From Halorubrum vacuolatum (GTDB lineage Archaea; Halobacteriota; Halobacteria; Halobacteriales; Haloferacaceae), in the NCBI RefSeq assembly GCF_900188065.1, contig NZ_FZNQ01000008.1:62001-126000 (forward strand): 64,000 nucleotides of DNA, read 5' to 3'. A program made the translations under genes and the position numbers. The notes under the pieces are model-generated. The model saw only the letters and a program-made list of their open reading frames with translations. It had not been told where the DNA came from and searched no databases. Numbering within the stretch: position 1 is the stretch's first letter; each line of letters opens with the position of its first letter. This document shows, piece by piece, positions 43,267-51,787 of the stretch.

Positions 43267-44340
43267 ATGACGAGCTCACTCATCGCGCTGGAGACGTTCG
43301 TCGGCTTCCGGTGGCTCCCGGCCGACTACTGGGACCTGTCGATCCCGGTGTACCTCTATCTCGCGGTCGTCGCCGGTGGCGCCTACCTCGCCGGCGCGTC
43401 CGCGTGGTTCCGCCGCACCCTGGGTGGCGGGGGTGGCCGGCTGGAACCGGAGCTGATCCGCTGGGGGTTCCTGATCGCGGTCGTCAGCGCCGCGGGCGCC
43501 GGGCTCGCGGTCATGTCGCACCTCGCGGTCGTCTATCGGGCGCTGTTGTTCCCGATCTACCTCACAAACTTCTCCTCGTGGATCACGATCGGCACCTGGA
43601 TCCTCGTGATCCTCTCGGTGATCGCCACGCTCTGTCTCGTCCTCGCGCTGTTTGGAGAGGATGCGGCCGACGCGGGCGACGGCGACGGACGAAGCCTGTG
43701 GCCCCGGGCGGTCGTCGCGAAGGTGGGGGTCCTTCCGACGGTCGACCGGCTCGTCGATCGCGTCCGTCCGCCGACGGGTGCGCTCGTCGCGCTCCATGCG
43801 GTCGGGGTCCTTTTCGCCGTCGCGACGATCTACACCGGCTTCGAGCTGGCCATCGTCGAGACGGTGCCGCTGTGGAACGAGCCGGTCATCGTGCCGGCGC
43901 TGTTCCTGACCAGCGGCGTCGCCGCGGGCGTCGGGCTCACCCTCGCGGTTACCCTGCTCTTCGAGCGCGAGATCGGCCGGCTCGCGGGCGGCTACGCGGT
44001 CGCCGTCGGCGTCCTCTCCGGGGTGAGCCTGCTGATCGCGGGCATTGGATGGGGCGAGGTCGCCGCCGGCGGCATGGCGGCGACCGCCTCCTACAGCGCC
44101 CTCACGGAGGGCACGCTCGCGATCGGCGTTCTCGTCGTCGCGCTCGGGCTCGCCGTGGCGTTGGTCGTTGGGGTCGTACTCGGTGCGGCCGCGGCCCTCG
44201 GGCGACTTCCCGAGCCGGTCGAACGTGTCGGCGGCCCGCTCCTCATCGGGTCGTTCGGACTGCTCACCGTGAGCGGGCTCGTGATGCGGATCCTGTTCCT
44301 GCTCGCGGCCGAACAACACCCGGTGGTGGTCGTCGCATGA
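43267..44340 (+). CDS. NrfD/PsrC-type membrane subunit
   Basis: This 357-residue quinone-interacting anchor has eight or nine transmembrane segments. YWDLSIPVYLYLAVVAGGAYLAGASAWF is the characteristic first NrfD helix, and VYRALLFPIYLTNFSSWITIGTWIL follows. NrfD-family subunits oxidise menaquinol and pass electrons to the Fe-S subunit. ATG 43267 is taken; a GTG at 43258 overlapping the upstream stop is an alternative. The stop overlaps the chaperone gene (ATGA). Confidence 0.9.
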   Translation: MTSSLIALETFVGFRWLPADYWDLSIPVYLYLAVVAGGAYLAGASAWFRRTLGGGGGRLEPELIRWGFLIAVVSAAGAGLAVMSHLAVVYRALLFPIYLTNFSSWITIGTWILVILSVIATLCLVLALFGEDAADAGDGDGRSLWPRAVVAKVGVLPTVDRLVDRVRPPTGALVALHAVGVLFAVATIYTGFELAIVETVPLWNEPVIVPALFLTSGVAAGVGLTLAVTLLFEREIGRLAGGYAVAVGVLSGVSLLIAGIGWGEVAAGGMAATASYSALTEGTLAIGVLVVALGLAVALVVGVVLGAAAALGRLPEPVERVGGPLLIGSFGLLTVSGLVMRILFLLAAEQHPVVVVA

Positions 44341-44984
44341 CGGGGGTCAAACCCGAGCGTCAACCGGTCTCCGACGGCGGCCCGGACGGGTCCATGCCGA
44401 GCGAGCCGATCGTGGAGCTCCATACCCTGCTCGCACGCTGTGTCGCCCATCCGGACGATGCGACGGTCGAGGCGATCCGCTCCGGCGAGTTGATCGATCG
44501 GATCCTCGATAGGGCGGCGGCGGTGGGACTCGACCTCGATCGACCGTCCCTTCCGGACCGACCGCGGGAGGCGTATCTCCGGACCTTCGAGGGGTTCGAC
44601 GGTGACGCCTACGCGCCGCCGGCGGAGTCCGTCTACGAGCCCTGGTGGGACGGAACGGAGCGTGGACTGCTTTCCGGTCCGCCCGCACACGACATGCGCC
44701 GTCGATACGACGCCGCGGGGATCGACACACCCGACGCCTACCCCGCCGACCACCTCGCGCTGGAGTTGGAGTATGCGGGTCTGCTGCTCGAAAACGGCGA
44801 CCCGGCTGAATACCATGCCTTCCGCGAGGTCCACTTCGGTTGGCTTCCGGCGCTTCGTGACCGCGTCAACCGGACGAGCGAGGTCGCCTTTCATCGGTGG
44901 GCGGTCGACACCATCGTCCGCTTGGTCGACCGGGTCACTGCCGAGGTTGCGGCCGAAAGCGAGGGTAACGACCATGATGAGTGA
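44337..44984 (+). CDS. TorD/DmsD-type molybdoenzyme chaperone
   Basis: This 215-residue all-helical protein fits the TorD family: REAYLRTFEGFDGDAYAPPAESVYEPWW, and DHLALELEYAGLLLENGDPAEYHAFREVHFGWL contains the conserved E-Y and H-W positions. Such chaperones bind the twin-arginine signal and help insert the cofactor before export. The position after the C subunit supports a dedicated role for the A subunit encoded at 40239. It overlaps the following regulator gene by about 11 nt. Confidence 0.88.
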   Translation: MTGVKPERQPVSDGGPDGSMPSEPIVELHTLLARCVAHPDDATVEAIRSGELIDRILDRAAAVGLDLDRPSLPDRPREAYLRTFEGFDGDAYAPPAESVYEPWWDGTERGLLSGPPAHDMRRRYDAAGIDTPDAYPADHLALELEYAGLLLENGDPAEYHAFREVHFGWLPALRDRVNRTSEVAFHRWAVDTIVRLVDRVTAEVAAESEGNDHDE

Positions 44985-45363
44985 GGGTCATCCGACGCAC
45001 GATCCCGGCAATCCCGCCTCCTCACACGGGGAACACATCCGGATGAGCCTCTCGGTGTCGGACCCGGAGGCGGCCCGTGAGCTGCTCGTCTGTCTCGGGA
45101 ATGCCGTCGGTGCGTCCGTGTCCGTCGACTGCGTCACACAGGACGACTCGATCCCCTGTTCGATCCCCGTCAACGGTCTCACCGAACGACAGGTCGAGAC
45201 GGCCGTGACCGCCGTCGAACGGGGCTACTACGATGTTCCCCAGGCCACGTCGCTCTCGGAACTCAGCGAGGAGTTCGGCGTCACGAACTCGGCGATCTCA
45301 CAGCGGCTTCGCAGCGTCGAGCGCACGTTGGTCCGCTCGCTCGTCGAGACGGCCCGTCGCTGA
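44974..45363 (+). CDS. Second HTH-10 regulator of the respiratory locus
   Basis: This 129-residue protein has a C-terminal HTH-10 domain (NGLTERQVETAVTAVERGYYD, then LSEEFGVTNSAISQRLRSVE) like the C-terminus of the regulator at 39057. The N-terminal 60 residues include two cysteines (C70 and nearby CVTQDDSIPCSIP) and a strand-rich segment. It may bind the same promoter or control expression of the operon from its end. Start could be ATG 44974 or 44977. Confidence 0.78.
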   Translation: MMSEGHPTHDPGNPASSHGEHIRMSLSVSDPEAARELLVCLGNAVGASVSVDCVTQDDSIPCSIPVNGLTERQVETAVTAVERGYYDVPQATSLSELSEEFGVTNSAISQRLRSVERTLVRSLVETARR

Positions 45364-45389
45364 ACGGTCATGCTCGAGAAATCGGCGCT

Positions 45390-45440
45390 GATCGGTTGCG
45401 CCTGAGGAACCGACGCCGATCGGTTGCGCCTGAGGAACCG
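45390..45440. repeat. Two 28-bp-spaced direct repeats
   Basis: GATCGGTTGCGCCTGAGGAACCG occurs at 45390-45412 and 45418-45440 (23 identical bases, 28-bp period). It lies between the HTH gene and the convergent mscS gene. GCGCCTGAGG reads as a possible Bat-type or termination element but no function is clear. Confidence 0.7.
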
Positions 45441-45522
45441 GCGCTTATCGGTCATGCCCGACGGCGAGTCGCCCCCAAACCCGCGGATCGGGTTGGAGAT
45501 CGGTCACGGGCTCGTTTTTGCG

Positions 45523-46371
45523 TCACTCGCGTATCCGAACGATCCCGTCACGGAAGACGGCGTGATTCGGGAGAATGTGTTCCTCGCCGTCGGTCTCGAT
45601 CCGGGTGACGAACAGGTCGACCTCCTGGACGATCCCGCGCTGGCCGGCGACCCGCACCTCGTCGCCGATCCCGTACGGCTGTCTGAGAAGGAGAAACAGT
45701 CCGGCGGCGGCGGCCGCGAGCAGGTCCTTCGTCGCGAGCGCGAGGAGAACGACGACCGCGAGCGCGTACGCGGCGAGCAGGATGATGAGCGCGAGCGTCT
45801 CCACGCCGACCTGTCCGAGTGCGAGCAACGCCGCCACGTAGACGATGCTGTATTTCACGATGGTCGGCAACAACCCGACCTCGGGGAGTTTCACCCCACG
45901 AAGCCGCTCGGCGACGAGCAGTTCGGCCTTGTCGCCGACGACGATTCCGACGATGATCACGAGCAACGCGATGAACAGTCGGGGAACGAACGTGGCGACG
46001 TTCTCCCAAAATCGGTCGACGAAATCGACCTCGGCGACCGTGAGCGCGACGACGACCGCCACGGCGACGATGAAGTACGCGGAGAGTTTTGCGATAATGG
46101 CGACCGTCGAGGTGTCGAACTCGCGGGCGGTCCGCTCGAACGCCGTCCCCTCTATCGCTTCCGGCACGCCAGCTCGCGTGAGGAGCCGACGGCTGAGTAT
46201 CCCGACGATGACCGCCGATACGAGCCCCAACACCAGTACGAGAAGCGCCACCCAGAGCCGTTCGGGAACCGCACCGAGAACGTCGCTGGCGGCCGAAGAG
46301 GGAACCGAGGCGGCACCGAGGTCATTGCTTACCGCGGGGAGGATGGCGACCCATGACGCACACCCCGTCAT
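45523..46371 (-). CDS. mscS: MscS-family mechanosensitive channel
   Basis: This 282-residue channel protein has transmembrane segments near 38-60, 92-115, 127-150, 170-195 and 199-220, and the MscS beta domain at about 225-275 (YGIGDEVRVAGQRGIVQEVD, HILPNHAVFRDGIV). MscS channels release solutes upon osmotic downshift. It begins 1 bp after the dacZ stop, and c-di-AMP is an osmotic signal, so the two genes probably act together. It is shorter than E. coli MscS at the C-terminus. Confidence 0.87.
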   Translation of the reverse strand: MTGCASWVAILPAVSNDLGAASVPSSAASDVLGAVPERLWVALLVLVLGLVSAVIVGILSRRLLTRAGVPEAIEGTAFERTAREFDTSTVAIIAKLSAYFIVAVAVVVALTVAEVDFVDRFWENVATFVPRLFIALLVIIVGIVVGDKAELLVAERLRGVKLPEVGLLPTIVKYSIVYVAALLALGQVGVETLALIILLAAYALAVVVLLALATKDLLAAAAAGLFLLLRQPYGIGDEVRVAGQRGIVQEVDLFVTRIETDGEEHILPNHAVFRDGIVRIRE

Positions 46372-46372
46372 C

Positions 46373-47182
46373 TCAGTACTCCTCCGGGTCGACCTCGAGA
46401 ATAAGCCTTCCGCCTTTAAAAGCCCGGACGAGCCCGTCGGACTCCGAGAGCACGATCGCGATGGCGTTGGTGTCGCGGGTGATCGCCCCGCCGGCCATGT
46501 GACGGGCCCCGAGCCCCTTCGGGATGTCCACCCCCTCCGCGGCCGGTTCGAGATAGCGGTACGCCGAGACGATCTTTCCCGAGTCCGAGACGATGAACGC
46601 GCCGTCGAGCCGCGAGAACTCCTTTAACATCACGTTGACGATGGGATCGCCGACGTAGACGTGTGATTTCTCGAACGGGTTGTACGAAAGCGAGCGGGAC
46701 TTGTTCATCACCTTGCCCGCGTCGCCGACGACGAACAACGCGCCGACCGGCTTCCCCTTCTGTCCCTTCTGTCCCAACTCGATGGCGACCTCAAAGACGT
46801 CCCGGATGACGCCGGGGTCCGCCCGGGAGTTAACGAAGAGGTCGTAGATCCCGGTATGGATCGTCGAGTCGACGCCCACACGCACCACGGCGTCGGTGGC
46901 GTCACCGAAGATGGAGACGACACAGACGACCTCGTCGCCCTCGTCGACCAAGTCGGCGTCCATCGCGCCCTCGATGCCGAAGCGGATCCGGTCGCGAACG
47001 TTCTCGAACGGGAGCGGCAGCTCCACGAACTCCTCGGCGTCGACGGCGTTCTCGGCAGCGACCACGACAGCCGCCGACCCCATCTCCTCGAACCGGGTAT
47101 AAAAGGAGGTCGACGGCGAGAACAACAGCACCACGTCGGCGTCCTCGACGAGGCTCGCGAGTTGGTCTGTGAGTGATCCCAT
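46373..47182 (-). CDS. dacZ: Diadenylate cyclase DacZ
   Basis: This 269-residue archaeal diadenylate cyclase makes c-di-AMP from two ATP. The DisA_N domain occupies about 125-265 and contains DGA at 193-195 (RLDGAFIVSDSG) and GARHMAGG (RH at 227-228), both needed for catalysis. The N-terminal 120 residues form a pyruvate-kinase-like sensing domain typical of DacZ. The enzyme is essential and dosage-sensitive in Haloferax. It is co-transcribed with mscS. Confidence 0.93.
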   Translation of the reverse strand: MGSLTDQLASLVEDADVVLLFSPSTSFYTRFEEMGSAAVVVAAENAVDAEEFVELPLPFENVRDRIRFGIEGAMDADLVDEGDEVVCVVSIFGDATDAVVRVGVDSTIHTGIYDLFVNSRADPGVIRDVFEVAIELGQKGQKGKPVGALFVVGDAGKVMNKSRSLSYNPFEKSHVYVGDPIVNVMLKEFSRLDGAFIVSDSGKIVSAYRYLEPAAEGVDIPKGLGARHMAGGAITRDTNAIAIVLSESDGLVRAFKGGRLILEVDPEEY

Positions 47183-47278
47183 TAGTTACCGTGAGCACTC
47201 ACGGGAGGGGTAAAACCGTTGTGTCGCCGTCGTACGCGCGTCTGACGGTCGTTTGTTTGTCCGCTGATGGTTGTGACG

Positions 47279-47878
47279 CTACCGGAAGATGCGCCGGAGA
47301 TCGTTGCGGTACACGGCGATCACGACCGCGAGGCTCGCGACCGTCGACACCGGAAGCACGCTGAATATCCCCATCACGTTGCCGGCGCCGAACCGCGAGG
47401 CGACGCCTACGGTTACCCAGAGCGTCGCGAGCGCGCCGAGGACGATCAACCCACCCGTCACCCGCCGGTCCTCCCTCCCGAACAGCCGACCCGTCCCAGC
47501 GCTCGCGACCGCGAGGAGGTGGAAAGCGAGCGCCAGCGGCCACGCCTGAATCGACGCGGGAAGCGTCGCAAACGGTCGCGGCTGATCGCCGAAGTAGTCC
47601 CACACCGGGTAGATGGAGAACCCAACGGTCGGGTCCACCGATCCGGTGTTGATAAATCCCCACAGGCTGACGAGGGTGAGATCCCCGGTTCCCGACGGCA
47701 CCACCGTCATCGGGACCGCCAGCAACGCGAGCACCGCCACGAAGGCCGGGAGCGAACTCACACTCGGGGTCTTGGAGTCATCCTCGCCGCCACCTTCGGT
47801 ACCTTCCGCTCGGACTGCTCCGCCCGGATCCGTCCGGCTGTCGGCGTTCAGATCCGCTCGACGGTCGACGTCCGACAT
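47279..47878 (-). CDS. Membrane protein (TIGR04206-like)
   Basis: This 199-residue protein has an acidic N-terminus of about 40 residues and four or five hydrophobic segments (LPAFVAVLALLAVPMTVV; AWPLALAFHLLAVASAG; VTGGLIVLGALATLWVTVG; VSTVASLAVVIAVY). The segment LTLVSLWGFINTG then YPVWDYFG is what I associate with the rare TIGR04206 family. ATG 47878 is taken, but a GTG at 47941 overlapping the upstream stop (GTGA) would make it translationally coupled to the helix-hairpin-helix gene. Function is unknown. Confidence 0.6.
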   Translation of the reverse strand: MSDVDRRADLNADSRTDPGGAVRAEGTEGGGEDDSKTPSVSSLPAFVAVLALLAVPMTVVPSGTGDLTLVSLWGFINTGSVDPTVGFSIYPVWDYFGDQPRPFATLPASIQAWPLALAFHLLAVASAGTGRLFGREDRRVTGGLIVLGALATLWVTVGVASRFGAGNVMGIFSVLPVSTVASLAVVIAVYRNDLRRIFR

Positions 47879-47937
47879 AAACCCCTCTCGGGTCTCGGCC
47901 GGTTTAGCTCGTTCGACGACGGAACGCCTCCGGACGT

Positions 47938-48708
47938 TCACTCGGTGCTTTGGTTCTGGTCTTCGAAGCGTTCCGTTTGGAGGGATTCACGGACTGCACC
48001 GTGTTCCAACACGCGCTCGGGAACGTCACCGCTGAGCACGCTCGTCCGTTCTGCGCGGTGCATCACGGCATCGAGCATCGAGTCGTCGATCCGATACTGC
48101 TGCGGCAACGACAGTTCACCTTTCTGTTCGGCCTCACGCACCGTCCGCTTAAGCTCCTCACCGGGCGTCGCCGCGAGCGTTCGACGATCGATATTTAATC
48201 TGACAAGGGCCTCCGCGAGCTGGCTGTCGGCGCCGAGTTTGACGTGCCGGGCCATGTCGATGAACCGCTTTGTGCGCGCCTCCGACAGGCCGGTTTCGAC
48301 GGCGACCGCCCGCGGGTCCCGGCGTGCGAGATCCCGGACGTCCTCGACCCCGGCCCGCCGGAGCCGTTCCGCGGTCGCCTCCCCGATCCCTTGGAGATAA
48401 CTGAGCGGCAGCCGGGGTGAGGGATCGAGTTCCCCCACCTTCGAGGGAACGAACGAGAACCGCAACCGGCCGTCCCCCTCGCCCGGGGTCACGCCGAGTT
48501 CGTCGAGATCGCCCGCGTCCGATTCCGACTGTCGGATCGCCTCCGTCCCGGCCTGTGTCTCCGGGCGAACCGGGATCTCCACGTCGACGCTCTCGACCGA
48601 GAGATACACGCGCGTCTCGCCCTCCCGATCGAGCCTCGATCGCTCGACGGTTTCGACGCCACGCTGCAGGCTCGCTTGGACCCGCGACATGAGTTCGGCG
48701 TACTCCAC
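47938..48708 (-). CDS. Uncharacterised helix-hairpin-helix protein
   Basis: This 256-residue protein has an N-terminal part with amphipathic strands (RVYLSVESVDVEIPVRPET). A central helix-hairpin-helix stretch follows (YLQGIGEATAERLRRAGVED, then a second at ALVRLNIDRRTLAATPGEEL) as in DNA-binding or DUF4332-like domains. The C-terminal 50 residues are polar helices. It is the third gene of a tight operon whose first two genes are paralogues of each other. HhH modules bind nucleic acid backbones, so a DNA or RNA role is plausible, but no function is known. Confidence 0.7.
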   Translation of the reverse strand: MEYAELMSRVQASLQRGVETVERSRLDREGETRVYLSVESVDVEIPVRPETQAGTEAIRQSESDAGDLDELGVTPGEGDGRLRFSFVPSKVGELDPSPRLPLSYLQGIGEATAERLRRAGVEDVRDLARRDPRAVAVETGLSEARTKRFIDMARHVKLGADSQLAEALVRLNIDRRTLAATPGEELKRTVREAEQKGELSLPQQYRIDDSMLDAVMHRAERTSVLSGDVPERVLEHGAVRESLQTERFEDQNQSTE

Positions 48709-48711
48709 GGT

Positions 48712-49533
48712 TCATTCCCTCCGATCGAACCGTAGCCGCATGTCAATGCTCCCGATCGCCTCCGGGACGGTCCCGACATCCGCTTCGCGATAGTCCGGCA
48801 CGGCCGTATGGAGCCGCTCGTCGAAGGCGACCTTCATCGAGAGGTCCATCGTCTCCGTGACCGCCCGGGGCAGGCCGTTTTTTACCATCCCCGCGATCGT
48901 CTCCCGTCGTTGCTTCCCGAGCTCGTGTGCGGCCGCCCGTCTGATCCGGTTGACTGCCCGCTCGGTGAGGACTGGGACCCGCATCTCCCGGTCCGCAGCG
49001 AATTCGAGCACGTCCGACGAGGCCCCGGGGAGCTCCGCGACCGGCCCGTCCGCATGATCATCATCGCCCGTATGTATCCGCCGGTCGTCGATGACCGTGT
49101 CCGTGACCGGGAAATCCAACGATCGCTTCGTGGCCCCGTGGAGCAGGGATTCGAGCCCGGCGTCGGCACCTCGAGTGACAGCCGTTCCGGCATACTCCCT
49201 GACCGACGTGCCGATCTGCCCAGCCGTCTCCGAGGATCCATCCCCCACGTCGAGCACATCGCCCGGGTCGATCCCCGCGTCACGAAGCGCTGTCGCCATC
49301 TTCGGGAGGTATACGGCCCCGACCCGGACGCGTGTCCGTGTTGGATCGGCGGGATCCGGATAGGCCGATCGAAGGAACTCATCGACCTCGCGATCGGTGA
49401 CCAGCTCCTCGGGAGGCCGGTCAAGCGTGGTGGTTAGCTCCTTGGCCGACGCCTCCATCTCCGTTTCGGCTGCACGCACGCCGTCGACCGCGTCGTCGAT
49501 CAGCCGCGCGATCAGTGTGGCTGTTTCGGGCAC
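48712..49533 (-). CDS. Uncharacterised protein B of a three-gene operon
   Basis: This 273-residue protein is a paralogue of the gene at 49537. Both have VTDxxVxEFL (here VTDREVDEFL, residues 45-54) and a later block with MVxxG, a TVxET or AVTET core and alternating hydrophobics (MVKNGLPRAVTETMDLSMKVAF). N-terminal helices precede the first block, and the C-terminus looks like beta strands (IGSIDMRLRFDRRE). No catalytic motif is visible. It lies 3 nt after gene A and 3 nt before the HhH gene. Confidence 0.68.
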   Translation of the reverse strand: MPETATLIARLIDDAVDGVRAAETEMEASAKELTTTLDRPPEELVTDREVDEFLRSAYPDPADPTRTRVRVGAVYLPKMATALRDAGIDPGDVLDVGDGSSETAGQIGTSVREYAGTAVTRGADAGLESLLHGATKRSLDFPVTDTVIDDRRIHTGDDDHADGPVAELPGASSDVLEFAADREMRVPVLTERAVNRIRRAAAHELGKQRRETIAGMVKNGLPRAVTETMDLSMKVAFDERLHTAVPDYREADVGTVPEAIGSIDMRLRFDRRE

Positions 49534-49536
49534 CGA

Positions 49537-50310
49537 TCACTCCTCCGGTGTTCTGAGCGGGACGTAGTCCCCTCGGAGGTTGAGTTCGACCTTCCCGCCG
49601 ATCTCGACCTGTGCGGACGTGTAAGCGGTATTGCTCCGGTTCACCGAGGAGGCCGTCATCCGGCTGGCATTCGCCCGTCCCGAGATGCCGAAGACACGAC
49701 CGATCCCGCCGCCGGCCCTCACGCTGGCCCCTGCGGAGGTCCGCCGCTGTCTGCTGCTGGATCTTCGGCTGGTGTCCCGACCGTACGTGGTGAACTCGAG
49801 ACGGGTCTCTATGCGACCGGTCTCGACGACGGTCCGGATGACTCCCGTCTCCACCATCTCCTGAAGGGCGTTGAGTCGGCGTCTCGCCAGTCGTCGACTG
49901 GCCAACCGCTCCACATTCTCAACGCCGTCCTCATCGAGCGTTTCCCCCTCTTCGGGGATCGACAGATCGAGATCCGGATCCGCTGCCGCCGACTCGAACA
50001 GTCGGCCGGCGCGGTCCGCCTCCTCCGCTGTCACTTCGTGTCCCTCGACGAACGAGGTCGTTCCCGGATCCTCGCCCGGGAACCGTTCGGCGAGGAACTC
50101 CCGGACGTCCGCGTCGGTCACCGACTCGGTCTCGAACTCCTGTACCGAGAGGCTCACCCGTTCGAGGAGTTCCGCATACGCCTCTTGTTGTCTAATGTTC
50201 GATGAGACGATCGCGTCGAACACTTCACTGATGAGCTTTGCTGTGAATTCGGCGAACCCGAGGTCCTCGAGCTGTGACGCGTTGTCTACCGCTTGTTCTG
50301 CTGCTGACAT
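49537..50310 (-). CDS. Uncharacterised protein A of a three-gene operon
   Basis: This 257-residue protein starts the operon. Residues 14-60 are amphipathic helices (EDLGFAEFTAKLISEVFDAI, QQEAYAELLERVS). The VTDADVREFL block is at 64-73, and EMVETGVIRTVVETGRIETRLEF lies at 151-173. A basic serine- and arginine-rich region (about 180-230: SRRSSSRQRR) and a C-terminal strand pair (AQVEIGGKVELNLRGDYVPL) follow. The likely role is structural or nucleic-acid-associated; no enzyme motif is seen. Its promoter region at 50311-50370 is AT-rich. Confidence 0.68.
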   Translation of the reverse strand: MSAAEQAVDNASQLEDLGFAEFTAKLISEVFDAIVSSNIRQQEAYAELLERVSLSVQEFETESVTDADVREFLAERFPGEDPGTTSFVEGHEVTAEEADRAGRLFESAAADPDLDLSIPEEGETLDEDGVENVERLASRRLARRRLNALQEMVETGVIRTVVETGRIETRLEFTTYGRDTSRRSSSRQRRTSAGASVRAGGGIGRVFGISGRANASRMTASSVNRSNTAYTSAQVEIGGKVELNLRGDYVPLRTPEE

Positions 50311-50370
50311 TTTATTCCCCGCACGGGATTCTCAGAGCGATAATATAACTGTAACAGAAATAAATATCTC
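50311..50370 (-). promoter_or_regulatory. Promoter of the uncharacterised three-gene operon
   Basis: Read on the minus strand, the stretch before the ATG at 50310 contains TTATATTATC (about 50339-50348) and TATTTATTTC (about 50358-50367). Either could be box A; the first predicts a transcript starting within about 10 nt of the ATG. The AT content is high compared with neighbouring genes. Confidence 0.45.
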
Positions 50371-50472
50371 ACCGGTTCACTGTTAAAATTCCTTCCATAT
50401 TCACACAATCATCGGGACATGGTACGAAAAATAGCTCGTCCCGGTCTCTCGGTACCAGCCATGTGCTGCGGA

Positions 50473-51582
50473 TCACTTTCGCGCGACGATCCGCAGGACG
50501 TCCTCGTCCGCGAGTTCGTGACCCTTGCCGACCTGCTGTTCGTCGTGTTTCGCGCTCGGGCCGGTCACCCGCGCGAACTTGAACCGTTCGTCCAACTCGC
50601 CGCCGAGTTTCTCACAGGCGTCGCCGACGGTGTCGCCCTCGAAGAGGATGAGCGGTTCCTCATAATCCACGCCACGGCCCGGTTTGTCCATGTAGATGCG
50701 AACGAGCCCCAACTCGCTCCAAAGACGTTCCTTTAACCCGTCGAGGCCACGGTTCTCCTCGGCGGAAATGAAGACGACCTCGTCGGGATCGAGATCCCGT
50801 TTTTCGAGCTCCTCCTCCACCGTCGGAAGATAGTCGCGATCGATGAGGTCCGCCTTGTTGATCGTCACCATCGACGGGAGGTAGACCCGGTTGTCCATGA
50901 CCGCGTCGACGAGTTCGTCGATCGTCAGGTCATGTGGGATCGTCACCTGCGCGTTGACGTAGCCGTACTCCCGCAGGACCTGCTTGACCGTCTCCTCATC
51001 GAGATCGACGCCGTCGCCCATCGTCACCTGAATACCGTCCTTGTGGGTTTTCCTGACGTTGACGTTCGGCGGCTCCGTGTCGATCCGGATGTTGGTGTTA
51101 TACAGCTCCTCGCTCAACCGGTCGTACTGTTCGATCTCGAAGACGGAGAGCACGAAGACGACCAGGTCGGCCGTGCGGACGACCGAGAGGACTTCCTTCC
51201 CGCCGCCACGACCACCCGCCGCCCCCTCGATCAACCCGGGCACGTCGAGCATCTGGATGTTCGCCCCCCGGTACTGGAGCATGCCGGGATTGACATCGAG
51301 CGTGGTGAACTCATAGGCACCCGTCTCGCTGTCGGCGTTCGTGAGGGCGTTGATGAGCGTCGACTTGCCGACGCTCGGGAAGCCGACGAGCGCGACTGTC
51401 GCATCGCCGTGTTTCTCGACCGCATAGCCGTGTCCGCCGCCGGCCGAGGACTGGTTCTCCAGTTTCTCCTTTTTCTCCGCGAGCTTCGCCTTCAGCCGCC
51501 CGATGTGTGCCTCCGTGGACTTGTTGTAGGGCGTCTCGGCGATCTCCTCGCGGATCTCCTCGATCTCTTCCTCCAGTCCCAT
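50473..51582 (-). CDS. DRG/Obg-type GTPase with TGS domain
   Basis: This 369-residue developmentally regulated GTP-binding protein homologue associates with ribosomes or translating complexes. The N-terminal helix-turn-helix is MGLEEEIEEIREEIAETPYNKSTEAHIGRLKAKLAEKK in type; G1 is GFPSVGKSTLIN, G3 is DVPGLIEGA, G4 is NKAD. The TGS domain is at the C-terminus (PLILFEGDTVGDACEKLGGEL). ATG 51582 is chosen because it starts the conserved MGLEEEIEEI; the upstream extension is poor. GTP-dependent activity with a partner is known for eukaryotic DRG proteins. Confidence 0.92.
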   Translation of the reverse strand: MGLEEEIEEIREEIAETPYNKSTEAHIGRLKAKLAEKKEKLENQSSAGGGHGYAVEKHGDATVALVGFPSVGKSTLINALTNADSETGAYEFTTLDVNPGMLQYRGANIQMLDVPGLIEGAAGGRGGGKEVLSVVRTADLVVFVLSVFEIEQYDRLSEELYNTNIRIDTEPPNVNVRKTHKDGIQVTMGDGVDLDEETVKQVLREYGYVNAQVTIPHDLTIDELVDAVMDNRVYLPSMVTINKADLIDRDYLPTVEEELEKRDLDPDEVVFISAEENRGLDGLKERLWSELGLVRIYMDKPGRGVDYEEPLILFEGDTVGDACEKLGGELDERFKFARVTGPSAKHDEQQVGKGHELADEDVLRIVARK

Positions 51583-51787
51583 TGGTGTAGGGTCGGCCGT
51601 TCGGCTCGTTAAAGCTGTTCCTTCTCGCCCACGACCGTCCGTGTCGACGCCCACACGCAGCCATGACGAACCGCATCCGTCCCTGACACGAACGATCGTC
51701 AGGTCCGGATTCGTCCACGAGAAAGTAGTTGGTCCATCGATATTTCGACACGGTTATAGCCCGGAGACCGGATCGATCGATCATCGA

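Noticed and set aside
47938-50310. Gas vesicle or secretion operon
   Set aside because: No gvpA-like protein, secretion ATPase, pilin signal or other diagnostic component is encoded, so no known machinery can be assigned.
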